Of a stretch of DNA of 16,526 nucleotides, positions 7,008 to 13,606 are shown piece by piece. Positions within the stretch are counted from its first letter, which is position 1. Every line of letters starts with the position of its first letter. The notes under the pieces were generated by a model, which was given only the letters and a program-made list of their open reading frames with translations, did not search any database and was not told where the DNA came from. Source of the DNA: an uncultured Lachnospiraceae bacterium (GTDB taxonomy: Bacteria; Bacillota; Clostridia; Lachnospirales; Lachnospiraceae); contig CALDLG010000179.1 in assembly GCA_937910785.1 (NCBI GenBank), positions 1 to 16,526 of the forward strand, written 5' to 3'. Both the position numbers and the translations under genes were made by a program.

Positions 7008-7778
7008 ATGTGGGGAATTTTTTTGGAAAGCGTCGTTATTTTTCAGAATTACGTCGGGCTGCATCAGAACAGATTTCTGTTTGTTATTTACCTTTTTTTT
7101 CTGCTTTATTTGTGGCTGAAGGAGAAAGACCGGAGTCTGCGCGCTATTTTTGTCTATGCGCCGACGATTCTGCTGTTCTGTTTTTTCTGTCCGCTGTTTC
7201 GTAAGGCCTTTGTAGGGCTTCTGGATGACGGTGAAACCTACTACCGGCTGCTCTGGCTGCTGCAGATGAGCCTCGTCAGCGCCTATGGCGCGGTTAAGAT
7301 GTGCGGCAGATACAGAAAAACAGCGCTGGTTATTATGTGCATAGCCATTGCGGCCTGCGGCAGCCTGGTATACAGGAGCGAGCATATTACAAAAGCGCAG
7401 AATCTATATCATCTGCCGGAAGAGGCAGTCGAAGTGGCCGGCCTGATCGATCCGGAGGAAGGTCGTGTTATGGCGCTTGTTCCCGCCGATCTGATCTATT
7501 ATATCCGGCAGTATTCCACGAGAATCAACATGCCGTATGGCCGGGAGATGTTGATCGCGAGATGGGATTATTATAACGATATGTATGAGGCGATGGAAGA
7601 GGCGGAAATCATCCGGACGGCTTCCTTCGTGGAGCTGACGAGGACCTACGGCTGCCATTATGTGGTTCTGAAAAAAGACAGGGAGCTGCAGGAGCCTCTT
7701 ACGGATTATGGTTTTGAACTGTATGCGCAGACGGATACCTATCTGATCTATCGGGATACGCAGATCGATATGCAGTAA
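7008..7778 (+). CDS. Membrane protein with C-terminal extracellular domain, possible second half of a split GT-C-like protein
   Basis: The 256-residue protein has membrane segments near residues 22-37, 46-61, about 82-97 and 105-122, then a soluble domain of about 130 residues. The soluble part ends with YGCHYVVLKKDRELQEPL and a strand reading TYLIYRDT. Such a tail, in which a position-specific strand is followed by an often repeated YVV element, is common at the C-terminus of long GT-C-like membrane proteins. Alone it would be an unusual protein; together with the preceding gene it makes a plausible full-length product of about 620 residues. The gap is 14 bases, the frames differ, and two stop codons (TGA, TAG) close the first gene. 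I cannot name a domain for it with confidence. Confidence 0.68.
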   Translation: MWGIFLESVVIFQNYVGLHQNRFLFVIYLFFLLYLWLKEKDRSLRAIFVYAPTILLFCFFCPLFRKAFVGLLDDGETYYRLLWLLQMSLVSAYGAVKMCGRYRKTALVIMCIAIAACGSLVYRSEHITKAQNLYHLPEEAVEVAGLIDPEEGRVMALVPADLIYYIRQYSTRINMPYGREMLIARWDYYNDMYEAMEEAEIIRTASFVELTRTYGCHYVVLKKDRELQEPLTDYGFELYAQTDTYLIYRDTQIDMQ

Positions 7779-7799
7779 CGGGAGGAGAAAAGATACCAA

Positions 7800-9287
7800 A
7801 TGCTATTTAATTCTTATCTGTTTATCTTTCTATTTTTTCCGCTGTGCCTGTTTGGCTATTATAGTTTGCTGTACCGGAAAAAAAAGCGGGCGGCACAGTT
7901 TTTTCTGCTTGCCATGTCCTTCTGGTTCTATGGTTATTTTCAGATAAATTATCTTCTGATTATGGTGGGAAGTATCGTTGTGAATTACTGCTTTCACAGG
8001 CTGCTGTCAAAGAAAGCATCGGTAACGGTACTTTTTTCCGCACTGGCTTTCAATCTCGGAATCCTTTTTTATTTTAAATATTATGATTTCTTCGTGGCGA
8101 ATATCAATGCGGTATTCGGCACTTCCTTTTTGCTGCGGCGTGTACTTTTGCCGCTCGGAATCAGTTTTTTTACGTTTCAGCAGATCGGATTTATTGTGGA
8201 TACCTACAGAGGAGAGGCAAAGGACTGCGATCCGCTGTCCTATGCGCTGTTTGTCGCTTTCTTCCCGCAGCTGACCGCCGGACCGATTGTGACCTGGAAG
8301 GAAATGCTGCCTCAGTTTCAGAGAATAACGGAACGGAATACGGACTGGGAAAAGATTGCGGAGGGGTATGCGCTGTTTGTCCTGGGACTTTTTAAAAAGG
8401 TGATTCTGGCGGATACGCTCGGCATGGGCGTGGATTACGGATATGCGAATATCGGACTGCTTGGCCGGATGGATGCGGTGGTGGTCATAACAGCTTATTC
8501 GCTGCAGCTTTATTTTGATTTCAGCGGCTACTGCGATATGGCGAGGGGGATTGGAAGGATGCTGGGCATCGAGATTCCCGTCAATTTCAATTCGCCTTAT
8601 CAGGCGGTTAATATCGTGGATTTCTGGAAGCGGTGGCATATTACCCTGAACCGCTTTTTTACGGCCTATGTTTATATACCGCTTGGCGGAAACCGCAGGG
8701 GGAAAGGGAGAATGTACTTAAACTTCCTGATCGTCTTCTTTTTAAGCGGTATCTGGCATGGAGCCGGGTGGAATTTTATCGTGTGGGGCATGCTGCATGG
8801 GGTGCTGTATGTGCTGACAAGATGGTATCTGGAGAAAAAGCCGGCGAAGGAACTGCCGCGGGAGAAGAGAACGCACGGAAATCTAATGATGACACTGGTG
8901 TCAAGAATCGCCCTGTTTTTGTATGTCAGCGCCGCCTGGGTTTATTTCCGGGCAGCGGACACCGCACAGGCAGGACGGATGCTGGTGACGGCGTTTCGGG
9001 GTGAGGCGCGGAAGATTTCTTTTGATCTGGCGGAGTGTTTTCAGCTGGACGAGCTGTGGTATGTATGCAAGGTGCTCCGTCTGGACAGATTTTCCTGGGG
9101 AAGATATCTGCCGATGGTTTTCCTGCTGGCCGCCGGAATCGGGCTGGCGATGTTTGGCCGCAATGCGGCGCATCTTGCGGGCAGGATGAAAGGAAAAACG
9201 CTTTCCGCAGTGTTCCTTGCCGTCATTTTGGTGTGGTGCGTTCTTTCCTTTTCACAGGTCAGCGCCTTTTTATATTTTAACTTCTGA
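7800..9287 (+). CDS. MBOAT family O-acyltransferase (AlgI-like)
   Basis: The 495-residue protein starts MLFNSYLFIFLFFPLCLFGYY, a typical AlgI-type N-terminus, and has about ten or more membrane segments. Diagnostic motifs are PLGISFFTFQQIGFIVDTYRG, QLYFDFSGYCDMARGI, FWKRWHITLNRFF with H280, YIPLGGNRRG, and SGIWHGAGWNFIVWGMLHG with H320 and H333. H320 corresponds to the essential active-site histidine of the family (H322 in AlgI by published work, from memory). These proteins move an acyl group from a cytoplasmic donor across the membrane to an extracellular polymer, usually working with an SGNH-type partner such as the downstream protein. GGGAGGAG lies 12 bases before the ATG. The acceptor glycan is unknown. 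Confidence 0.95.
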   Translation: MLFNSYLFIFLFFPLCLFGYYSLLYRKKKRAAQFFLLAMSFWFYGYFQINYLLIMVGSIVVNYCFHRLLSKKASVTVLFSALAFNLGILFYFKYYDFFVANINAVFGTSFLLRRVLLPLGISFFTFQQIGFIVDTYRGEAKDCDPLSYALFVAFFPQLTAGPIVTWKEMLPQFQRITERNTDWEKIAEGYALFVLGLFKKVILADTLGMGVDYGYANIGLLGRMDAVVVITAYSLQLYFDFSGYCDMARGIGRMLGIEIPVNFNSPYQAVNIVDFWKRWHITLNRFFTAYVYIPLGGNRRGKGRMYLNFLIVFFLSGIWHGAGWNFIVWGMLHGVLYVLTRWYLEKKPAKELPREKRTHGNLMMTLVSRIALFLYVSAAWVYFRAADTAQAGRMLVTAFRGEARKISFDLAECFQLDELWYVCKVLRLDRFSWGRYLPMVFLLAAGIGLAMFGRNAAHLAGRMKGKTLSAVFLAVILVWCVLSFSQVSAFLYFNF

Positions 9288-9333
9288 AAAAGCTTCCGGG
9301 CATGGGTTACGGGAAAGGAGCATGGTTATTAAA

Positions 9334-10389
9334 ATGAATTCTTTTAAAAAATTTACGGCCGTCAGCCTGACTGTAGCGGCGCTGCTCCTTGTGGGAGTCA
9401 TGGCGTTAGTCATTTATATTGATCCTTTTTTCCACTATCACGCGCCGCTTGAAGATTTTCCTTATCTTGTGGATAATCAGCTGAGCCAGAATCCGGGCAT
9501 GGCGGAGCATATGCAGTATGACAGCGTGATTCTGGGTTCTTCCATGACGGTTAATTTCGATACGAACTGGTTTCGGGAAGAACTGGGGCTCCGGACAGTG
9601 AAGCTGAATTACAGCGGTGCCTATCCGAAGGATCAGTCGAACATCATGAAGCTGATTTTTGAAAGCGATAATCAGGTCAGGGCGGTATTCCTCGGCATCG
9701 ATGTCATGACCTATACGGGCGGCGTGGAAGAGACTAAATATCCGATTCCGGAATATCTTTATGATGATAATTATTTCAATGATATCCGGTATCTGCTGAA
9801 TAAGGATGTGGTCCTGAACTATATTTTCAGGCAGATCGTGGACCCTGACAGAACGGATCTTGCGACGGTTTATCAGAGCTGGTGGACGGATGAATATTAT
9901 AATATACAATGGGTTATGCATAACTATGAACAGCCGGAGCGGGTGGCGGAGGAAACGCCGGAGGACGCCTATCTGGAGAGCGTGGAACGAAATCTGACGG
10001 AGAATATCTGCCCGTATATTGAACAGAATCCGGATACGGTCTTTTATATTTTTTTTCCTCCTTACAGTATTTTGTACTGGAATGATGTAATCTGCGAGAA
10101 TCATCTGGAAGCGACGATGAAAGAATATGAGTATATCGCAGAGAGGCTGCTTTCTTATGAAAATGTGCGGATTTTCTATTTCCCGAATCAGGAATGGATC
10201 GTGACGGATCTGAATAATTATGCGGATTACAGCCATTATCACAAGGACATTAACCACTATATGACCCAATGTTTTGCGGATGGAAGCTGTGAGATCACAT
10301 CGGCGGCAAAAATGAAGCAGGCGCTCGATGAAATGCGCCTGCTCATAGAACGGTTTGATTTTGAAGAACTGTTTTCCGTCGAATATTGA
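9334..10389 (+). CDS. Membrane-anchored SGNH-fold protein, probable MBOAT partner
   Basis: From the ATG at 9334 the protein has 351 residues: one N-terminal anchor (about residues 9-29), then DPFFHYH and an extracellular domain. The nucleophile motif VILGSSMT carries S69/S70, with S70 in the place of the GDS serine. The C-terminal DYSHYHKDINHY (D298 to H303 and beyond) supplies the Asp and His of an SGNH triad. Together this resembles AlgJ/AlgX- or DltD-like partners that complete O-acylation outside the membrane. The frame extends up to 9217, overlapping the MBOAT gene, but the extra N-terminus is unlike a membrane protein start. An ATG at 9322 is only one base from AAAGGAG; 9334 is 13 bases away and fits better. 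It is the last gene of the plus-strand run and converges on the next gene with 10 bases between stops. Confidence 0.87.
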   Translation: MNSFKKFTAVSLTVAALLLVGVMALVIYIDPFFHYHAPLEDFPYLVDNQLSQNPGMAEHMQYDSVILGSSMTVNFDTNWFREELGLRTVKLNYSGAYPKDQSNIMKLIFESDNQVRAVFLGIDVMTYTGGVEETKYPIPEYLYDDNYFNDIRYLLNKDVVLNYIFRQIVDPDRTDLATVYQSWWTDEYYNIQWVMHNYEQPERVAEETPEDAYLESVERNLTENICPYIEQNPDTVFYIFFPPYSILYWNDVICENHLEATMKEYEYIAERLLSYENVRIFYFPNQEWIVTDLNNYADYSHYHKDINHYMTQCFADGSCEITSAAKMKQALDEMRLLIERFDFEELFSVEY

Positions 10390-10399
10390 TGAAAGACCG

Positions 10400-11512
10400 C
10401 TACTTGTCCGTATTTTCCGATTCCGGAGGCAGGATGCAGTCTACGAAACGTTTGGCAAGCAGTTTATGTCCGGCATCATTGAAGTGAATGTAATCCGTCA
10501 TATACTCCAGATAGTTATCTTCATTTACGGAACCGTAGAAATTATCGATCCAGGAAACGCCGCAGTCGCTCGCAACATCCAGTTCCTTCTGGAGGTAATG
10601 GCTGAGCGTGCCGTTGCCCAGATTGGTCCGGTCGCCGTTCTCAAAGTTGCCGTCCTCATTGATGTTATGACAGAAGGTATGTGACATAACCACGATCCGG
10701 ATGAACGGATAGGTCTCCTGAATCTGTGTGATGGCGGAACGCAGGGCGCCGGTGTAGGCGACGATGGAATACGGGTCGTTGGGGTCGTCACAGGGCCTTT
10801 TCTTGATATAGTCTATGGCATCATACATGATGCAGATGATGTCCACGCTGTTCATGTCGAGCTCCTGCAGCATCTCCACCGTCGGAACGAAGGCGGGATC
10901 ATAGCTGCAATATGCGGCGGCAAGAATCCGGTCGAAATCCCTTGTGCAGATTCCTTCGGCCAGATAAGACAGACTGAAGGCATCCATCCAGTAACCATCA
11001 TTGTAGATCATCTGGGAAGCGCTTACTGTTGTGTCCGTAAAGGAACCATTATAGACCACTGCGCCGGACTGGGCTGCGATCTGGTTTGCAAGTCCCGCTT
11101 CCGAATCTCTGTTCAGGGAAAAGGGATCGTTTCCGAGACAGAGAATTGTGGTAACGCCATCGTCCTCATGGCCTTCCAGTTTTTCCGGTGCGAGAGGAAT
11201 GATGCTGTCTAACACCTCGATATCGAATTCGGTCGTCTGAAAGTTCGGATCGTAGTCGGACGGAACACCTTTATTCCATTTGTAAAGCTTGTATGCGATG
11301 ACGATAAAGAGGACTGCAATTATGGATAAAAGGATCATGTGCAGGTTTATTTTAAACTGCGGTTTTTTTGTTTTTTTGGCGCTGTCGCCCTTCGGTGTTT
11401 TTTCTTTCTGCGCCGGAGCGGCCGTGCCGGATGCTTCTTCCGGTTTCGTATCGGTTGCTTCCTGAGGTTCCGCGTTGGGAACGGGTGTGTTTTTTTCGGT
11501 ATCCTGATTCAT
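10400..11512 (-). CDS. Membrane-anchored SGNH-like protein with altered nucleophile motif
   Basis: From the ATG at 11512 the protein has 370 residues. A polar N-terminal stretch rich in Pro, Ala, Glu and Lys is followed by one membrane segment (HMILLSIIAVLFIVIAYKLY), so the tail is cytoplasmic and the main domain outside. The domain opens with TTILCLGNDPF, aligning with the usual GDS block, but Ser is replaced by Asp and Asp by Asn. A strand SVDIICIMYDAIDYI, then IRIVVMSHTFCHN, and a block V of DYIHFNDAGHKLL with Asp and His are all present. I recall related proteins with a GN-x-PF motif, so this may be a subfamily trait and not a recent mutation. The frame also allows a GTG at 11587, without a ribosome site; the ATG at 11512 has AAAGG 14 bases upstream. 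No good promoter was seen. The bound substrate is unknown. Confidence 0.82.
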   Translation of the reverse strand: MNQDTEKNTPVPNAEPQEATDTKPEEASGTAAPAQKEKTPKGDSAKKTKKPQFKINLHMILLSIIAVLFIVIAYKLYKWNKGVPSDYDPNFQTTEFDIEVLDSIIPLAPEKLEGHEDDGVTTILCLGNDPFSLNRDSEAGLANQIAAQSGAVVYNGSFTDTTVSASQMIYNDGYWMDAFSLSYLAEGICTRDFDRILAAAYCSYDPAFVPTVEMLQELDMNSVDIICIMYDAIDYIKKRPCDDPNDPYSIVAYTGALRSAITQIQETYPFIRIVVMSHTFCHNINEDGNFENGDRTNLGNGTLSHYLQKELDVASDCGVSWIDNFYGSVNEDNYLEYMTDYIHFNDAGHKLLAKRFVDCILPPESENTDK

Positions 11513-11703
11513 TTTTCGTAACCATGCCTTTCTTTTTGCCGCGGCGTCTGCTTTTGATGGGACCCCGCGCCTGCGGGACAGATCCACGACTGGAAATTAC
11601 AGCTGAAGTATTAGCTGTCTGCTATATTTTACTATGAACAGGGATAAAAATCTATGCGTTCACAAAATTTTAAGAAATTCATAAAAAAATTCCGCAAAGA
11701 GGC

Positions 11704-11885
11704 GACGGGGCCGAAGCGGCATCCTGTTCCCGCAGCGGTCCTTGAAAAGCGCCGGCACTTAATGAAAAAGGCGCTTTGCGGCTTTTGAATTTAGTACCGC
11801 TGCTGCTTTTCACGGAGTGAAAGCGTGCCTCCGCGGGAACAGGATGCCGTTTCGGCTCCGTCAGGAGACAGGCTTCGGCCCCGTC
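11704..11885. repeat. Complex self-complementary intergenic element with two alternative outer pairings
   Basis: The 434 bases between 11513 and 11946 hold no convincing gene; they contain this element and a terminator, and I see nothing in 11588-11703 beyond AT-rich sequence. Arms 11704-11733 and 11833-11862 are inverted repeats matching at 28 of 30. Within them 11732-11739 pairs with 11796-11803, and 11746-11753 pairs with 11770-11777. A further small hairpin lies at 11805-11824. A third copy of the outer end, at 11872-11885, is an exact complement of 11704-11717, so two outer stems compete. It could be a mobile palindromic repeat or a structured RNA in the leader of the gene at 10400-11512. 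I cannot match it to a named family. Confidence 0.7.
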
Positions 11886-11900
11886 TCATTTTAGCATAGC

Positions 11901-11925
11901 AAAAAAGCACCGCCGCCGGCAGTGC
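11901..11925 (-). terminator. Rho-independent terminator of the zinc-ribbon gene
   Basis: Read on the minus strand, an eight-pair GC-rich stem with one G-T pair and a three-base loop (11925-11907) is followed by six T (11906-11901). It starts 21 bases past the stop codon of the gene at 11947-12285 and points the right way. Confidence 0.85.
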
Positions 11926-11946
11926 CCTTTGCATGTGCTATCATTG

Positions 11947-12285
11947 TTAAATAGCGGTAACCGCGTTGCTCATTATTGATTCACCCGATATGGTATAGGT
12001 GATGATTGCAGCCGGAGGGGCCGGGACCGGAGGCGATTGCTTGAGCTGTTCTTTGTACCGCTTGCTGTATTTATACATACGGTAAGTAGTGCTTAAATGC
12101 TGCAGCTCCACGTCATCCTCCAGACGGTTCAGGAAAAGCTCCCTTGAGTCTCTGTCCATGGAAACATAATCCATATAAGAGATTTTCAGCTCCTTGATGC
12201 TGCCATTACAGTTTGGGCATAAAGGCTTGTGCCCATTGAGCATATGGACGTGATGGCAACGCTTACAATAGTGCATGTACATCAT
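11947..12285 (-). CDS. Small conserved protein with N-terminal zinc ribbon
   Basis: The 112-residue protein begins MMYMHYCKRCHHVHMLNGH and carries CKRC (7-10) and CPNC (23-26), four cysteines spaced as in a rubredoxin-like zinc ribbon. The middle is charged and probably helical; it contains YMDYVSMDRDSRELFLNRL. Near the C-terminus is a Pro-rich stretch (PPVPAPPAA) followed by a short hydrophobic tail. I recall similar short proteins as frequent hypothetical genes in Lachnospiraceae, but no function is known to me. GGGGAA lies six bases before the ATG. It has a promoter at 12321-12349 and its own terminator, so it forms a single-gene unit. Nucleic acid or protein binding is possible for a zinc ribbon but not shown. 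Confidence 0.8.
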   Translation of the reverse strand: MMYMHYCKRCHHVHMLNGHKPLCPNCNGSIKELKISYMDYVSMDRDSRELFLNRLEDDVELQHLSTTYRMYKYSKRYKEQLKQSPPVPAPPAAIITYTISGESIMSNAVTAI

Positions 12286-12320
12286 GAAAAATTCCCCTTT
12301 TCTCAGTTGATAATGTTGAA

Positions 12321-12349
12321 ATTGTAATGTTGCACTTATATTGTGTCAG
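12321..12349 (-). promoter_or_regulatory. Promoter of the zinc-ribbon gene
   Basis: Minus strand: -35 CTGACA (12349-12344), 17-base spacer, -10 TACAAT (12326-12321), each five of six to consensus. A direct repeat TAATGTTG on the plus strand (12311-12318 and 12325-12332, 14 bases apart) overlaps the -10 and start region and could be a regulator site. Confidence 0.55.
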
Positions 12350-12422
12350 TTTCAGGGGGGAAAGTCAAGCGGATTGGGGCAGAAAATGACGGAATATCGG
12401 TGTTAAATATCGCGCGGAAGGA

Positions 12423-12451
12423 TTGCGGAGCATATTTTTATTTGATATGAT
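12423..12451 (+). promoter_or_regulatory. Candidate promoter of the acyltransferase-3 gene
   Basis: TTGCGG (12423-12428, three of six), 17-base spacer, TATGAT (12446-12451, five of six). The predicted start near 12458 lies after the first ATG of the frame (12423 would be upstream of the transcript), supporting the later GTG start at 12489. Confidence 0.4.
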
Positions 12452-12476
12452 ATCTTTAAAATTGCGGATATTTTCT

Positions 12477-12484
12477 GAGGAGGT
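12477..12484 (+). promoter_or_regulatory. Strong ribosome binding site deciding the acyltransferase start
   Basis: GAGGAGGT ends four bases before the GTG at 12489, the strongest ribosome site in the window. It rules in favour of 12489 over the start at 12423, which has none. Confidence 0.85.
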
Positions 12485-12488
12485 CAAA

Positions 12489-13544
12489 GTGAAAACGACA
12501 GGAGAACGGAATCCGGAAATCAATCTTTTAAAATTTATTGCGCTTGTATTCATTCTGTTGATTCATAAAAAGCTGCCGGGAATTTCCGGAATTCTGGTAC
12601 GGGGCGTTGCGGCAGCGTCGGTTCCGGTGTTTTTTATGATCTCAGGATATTACAGTTACGATGTTCCGTCAGAGAAAATTGGAAAGAGGGCCAGGAGAAT
12701 TCTGGCGTTGATGCTCATAGCCAATCTGCTGTATCTGATCTGGGATATCTGTGTGGAACTGCTGTCGGGAAATCCTTTGCGGCCGTGGATTGTGCAGAAC
12801 TGCAGCCCGAAACGTTTTCTTATTTTCCTGTTGACGAATGAATCGCCCTTCCGGGGCCATCTGTGGTTTCTGGGGGCGCTGCTTTATGCCTATCTGTTTT
12901 TGTTTCCGGTAAGAAAGCTGATGGAATGTAAGACCGGAAAGACAGGAGCGTTTTTGCGGAAAAATCATGTGCACCTTTTTTTCTGGCTGTCGGTTTTTCT
13001 GTTTGCGCTGAATCTGGCAGGAGGAGAATTGCTGACGATATATGGGAAAAATATACAGATACCATATATCAGAAACTGGCTGTTTACCGGAATCCCGTCC
13101 TTTGCGGCCGCCTACTGCATTCATGCCCGTGAAGAGCAGCTTTTGCAATATACAGGAAAAAGGGGGATGTGCCTCATATTGGCCGTAGCGTTTGTGCTGA
13201 ATCTGGCAGAGGTATTCTATGCGCCGGCCTGTGAATTTTATGTGACGACCTTAGGGACCGCGTCTGCAGCCTTTATGCTTACGATTGTCTGCCGGGGAGA
13301 GTGTCGGAGCAGGATTTTATGCTTCCTTGGAAAAGCGGCGGACAAATACGGATTATGGGTTTACATTCTTCAGATTATAGTGATAAAGAATCTGGAGTGG
13401 TTTTGTAAGGAATACGGAATTGAAGAAAACCCTGCGGTACAGTATTTCAGTCCGGTTTTTGTCTTTTTCGTGACTTTTCTTCTGGCTCTTATTCCGGTGC
13501 GGATACAATATTTTGTAAAGGCGGGAAAGCGGAATCCTTGCTGA
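12489..13544 (+). CDS. Acyltransferase-3 family membrane protein
   Basis: The 351-residue protein, from the GTG at 12489, has about ten hydrophobic segments. The N-terminus EINLLKFIALVFILLIHKK carries the conserved His (H26) of the first membrane helix. Next come VPVFFMISGYY (about 45-55), equivalent to the FFxxSG motif, and HLWFLGALLY (124-133). These are the landmarks of acyltransferase 3 proteins such as OafA, which put acetyl or other groups on sugars, lipids or wall glycans at the membrane. No SGNH domain is fused at the C-terminus, so it is the short form. The 22 residues in front of the GTG in the same frame overlap a promoter and are left out. The stop codon overlaps the -35 box of the next gene. 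The acceptor is unknown. Confidence 0.87.
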   Translation: MKTTGERNPEINLLKFIALVFILLIHKKLPGISGILVRGVAAASVPVFFMISGYYSYDVPSEKIGKRARRILALMLIANLLYLIWDICVELLSGNPLRPWIVQNCSPKRFLIFLLTNESPFRGHLWFLGALLYAYLFLFPVRKLMECKTGKTGAFLRKNHVHLFFWLSVFLFALNLAGGELLTIYGKNIQIPYIRNWLFTGIPSFAAAYCIHAREEQLLQYTGKRGMCLILAVAFVLNLAEVFYAPACEFYVTTLGTASAAFMLTIVCRGECRSRILCFLGKAADKYGLWVYILQIIVIKNLEWFCKEYGIEENPAVQYFSPVFVFFVTFLLALIPVRIQYFVKAGKRNPC

Positions 13545-13566
13545 AAATCAGATGTTGTGATATAAT
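13538..13566 (+). promoter_or_regulatory. Extended -10 promoter of the GH25 gene
   Basis: TTGCTG (13538-13543), 17-base spacer and a perfect TATAAT (13561-13566) preceded by TGA, which forms an extended -10 element. The -35 box overlaps the stop codon of the acyltransferase gene. The predicted start near 13573 gives a leader of about 34 bases with AAAGG at 13589-13593, thirteen bases before the ATG. No terminator separates the two genes, so read-through is also possible. Confidence 0.7.
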
Positions 13567-13606
13567 AAATCCAAATTGTTAAAAAACGAAAGGTTTACAT
13601 AAACAT

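Noticed and set aside
6960..7010. A single frameshift error joining the two membrane-protein genes
   Set aside because: Frame 1 closes with TGA and TAG, and the frame of the second gene has a TAA at 7002-7004, so one inserted or deleted base would not readily give a continuous reading.
9217..9333. Longer N-terminus for the anchored SGNH protein
   Set aside because: It overlaps the end of the MBOAT gene and adds a non-membrane stretch; AAAGGAG at 9314-9320 supports a later start.
9406..10269. A 287-residue minus-strand frame rich in Ile, Arg and His
   Set aside because: It is antisense to the anchored SGNH gene and has the composition expected from the reverse of that coding strand.
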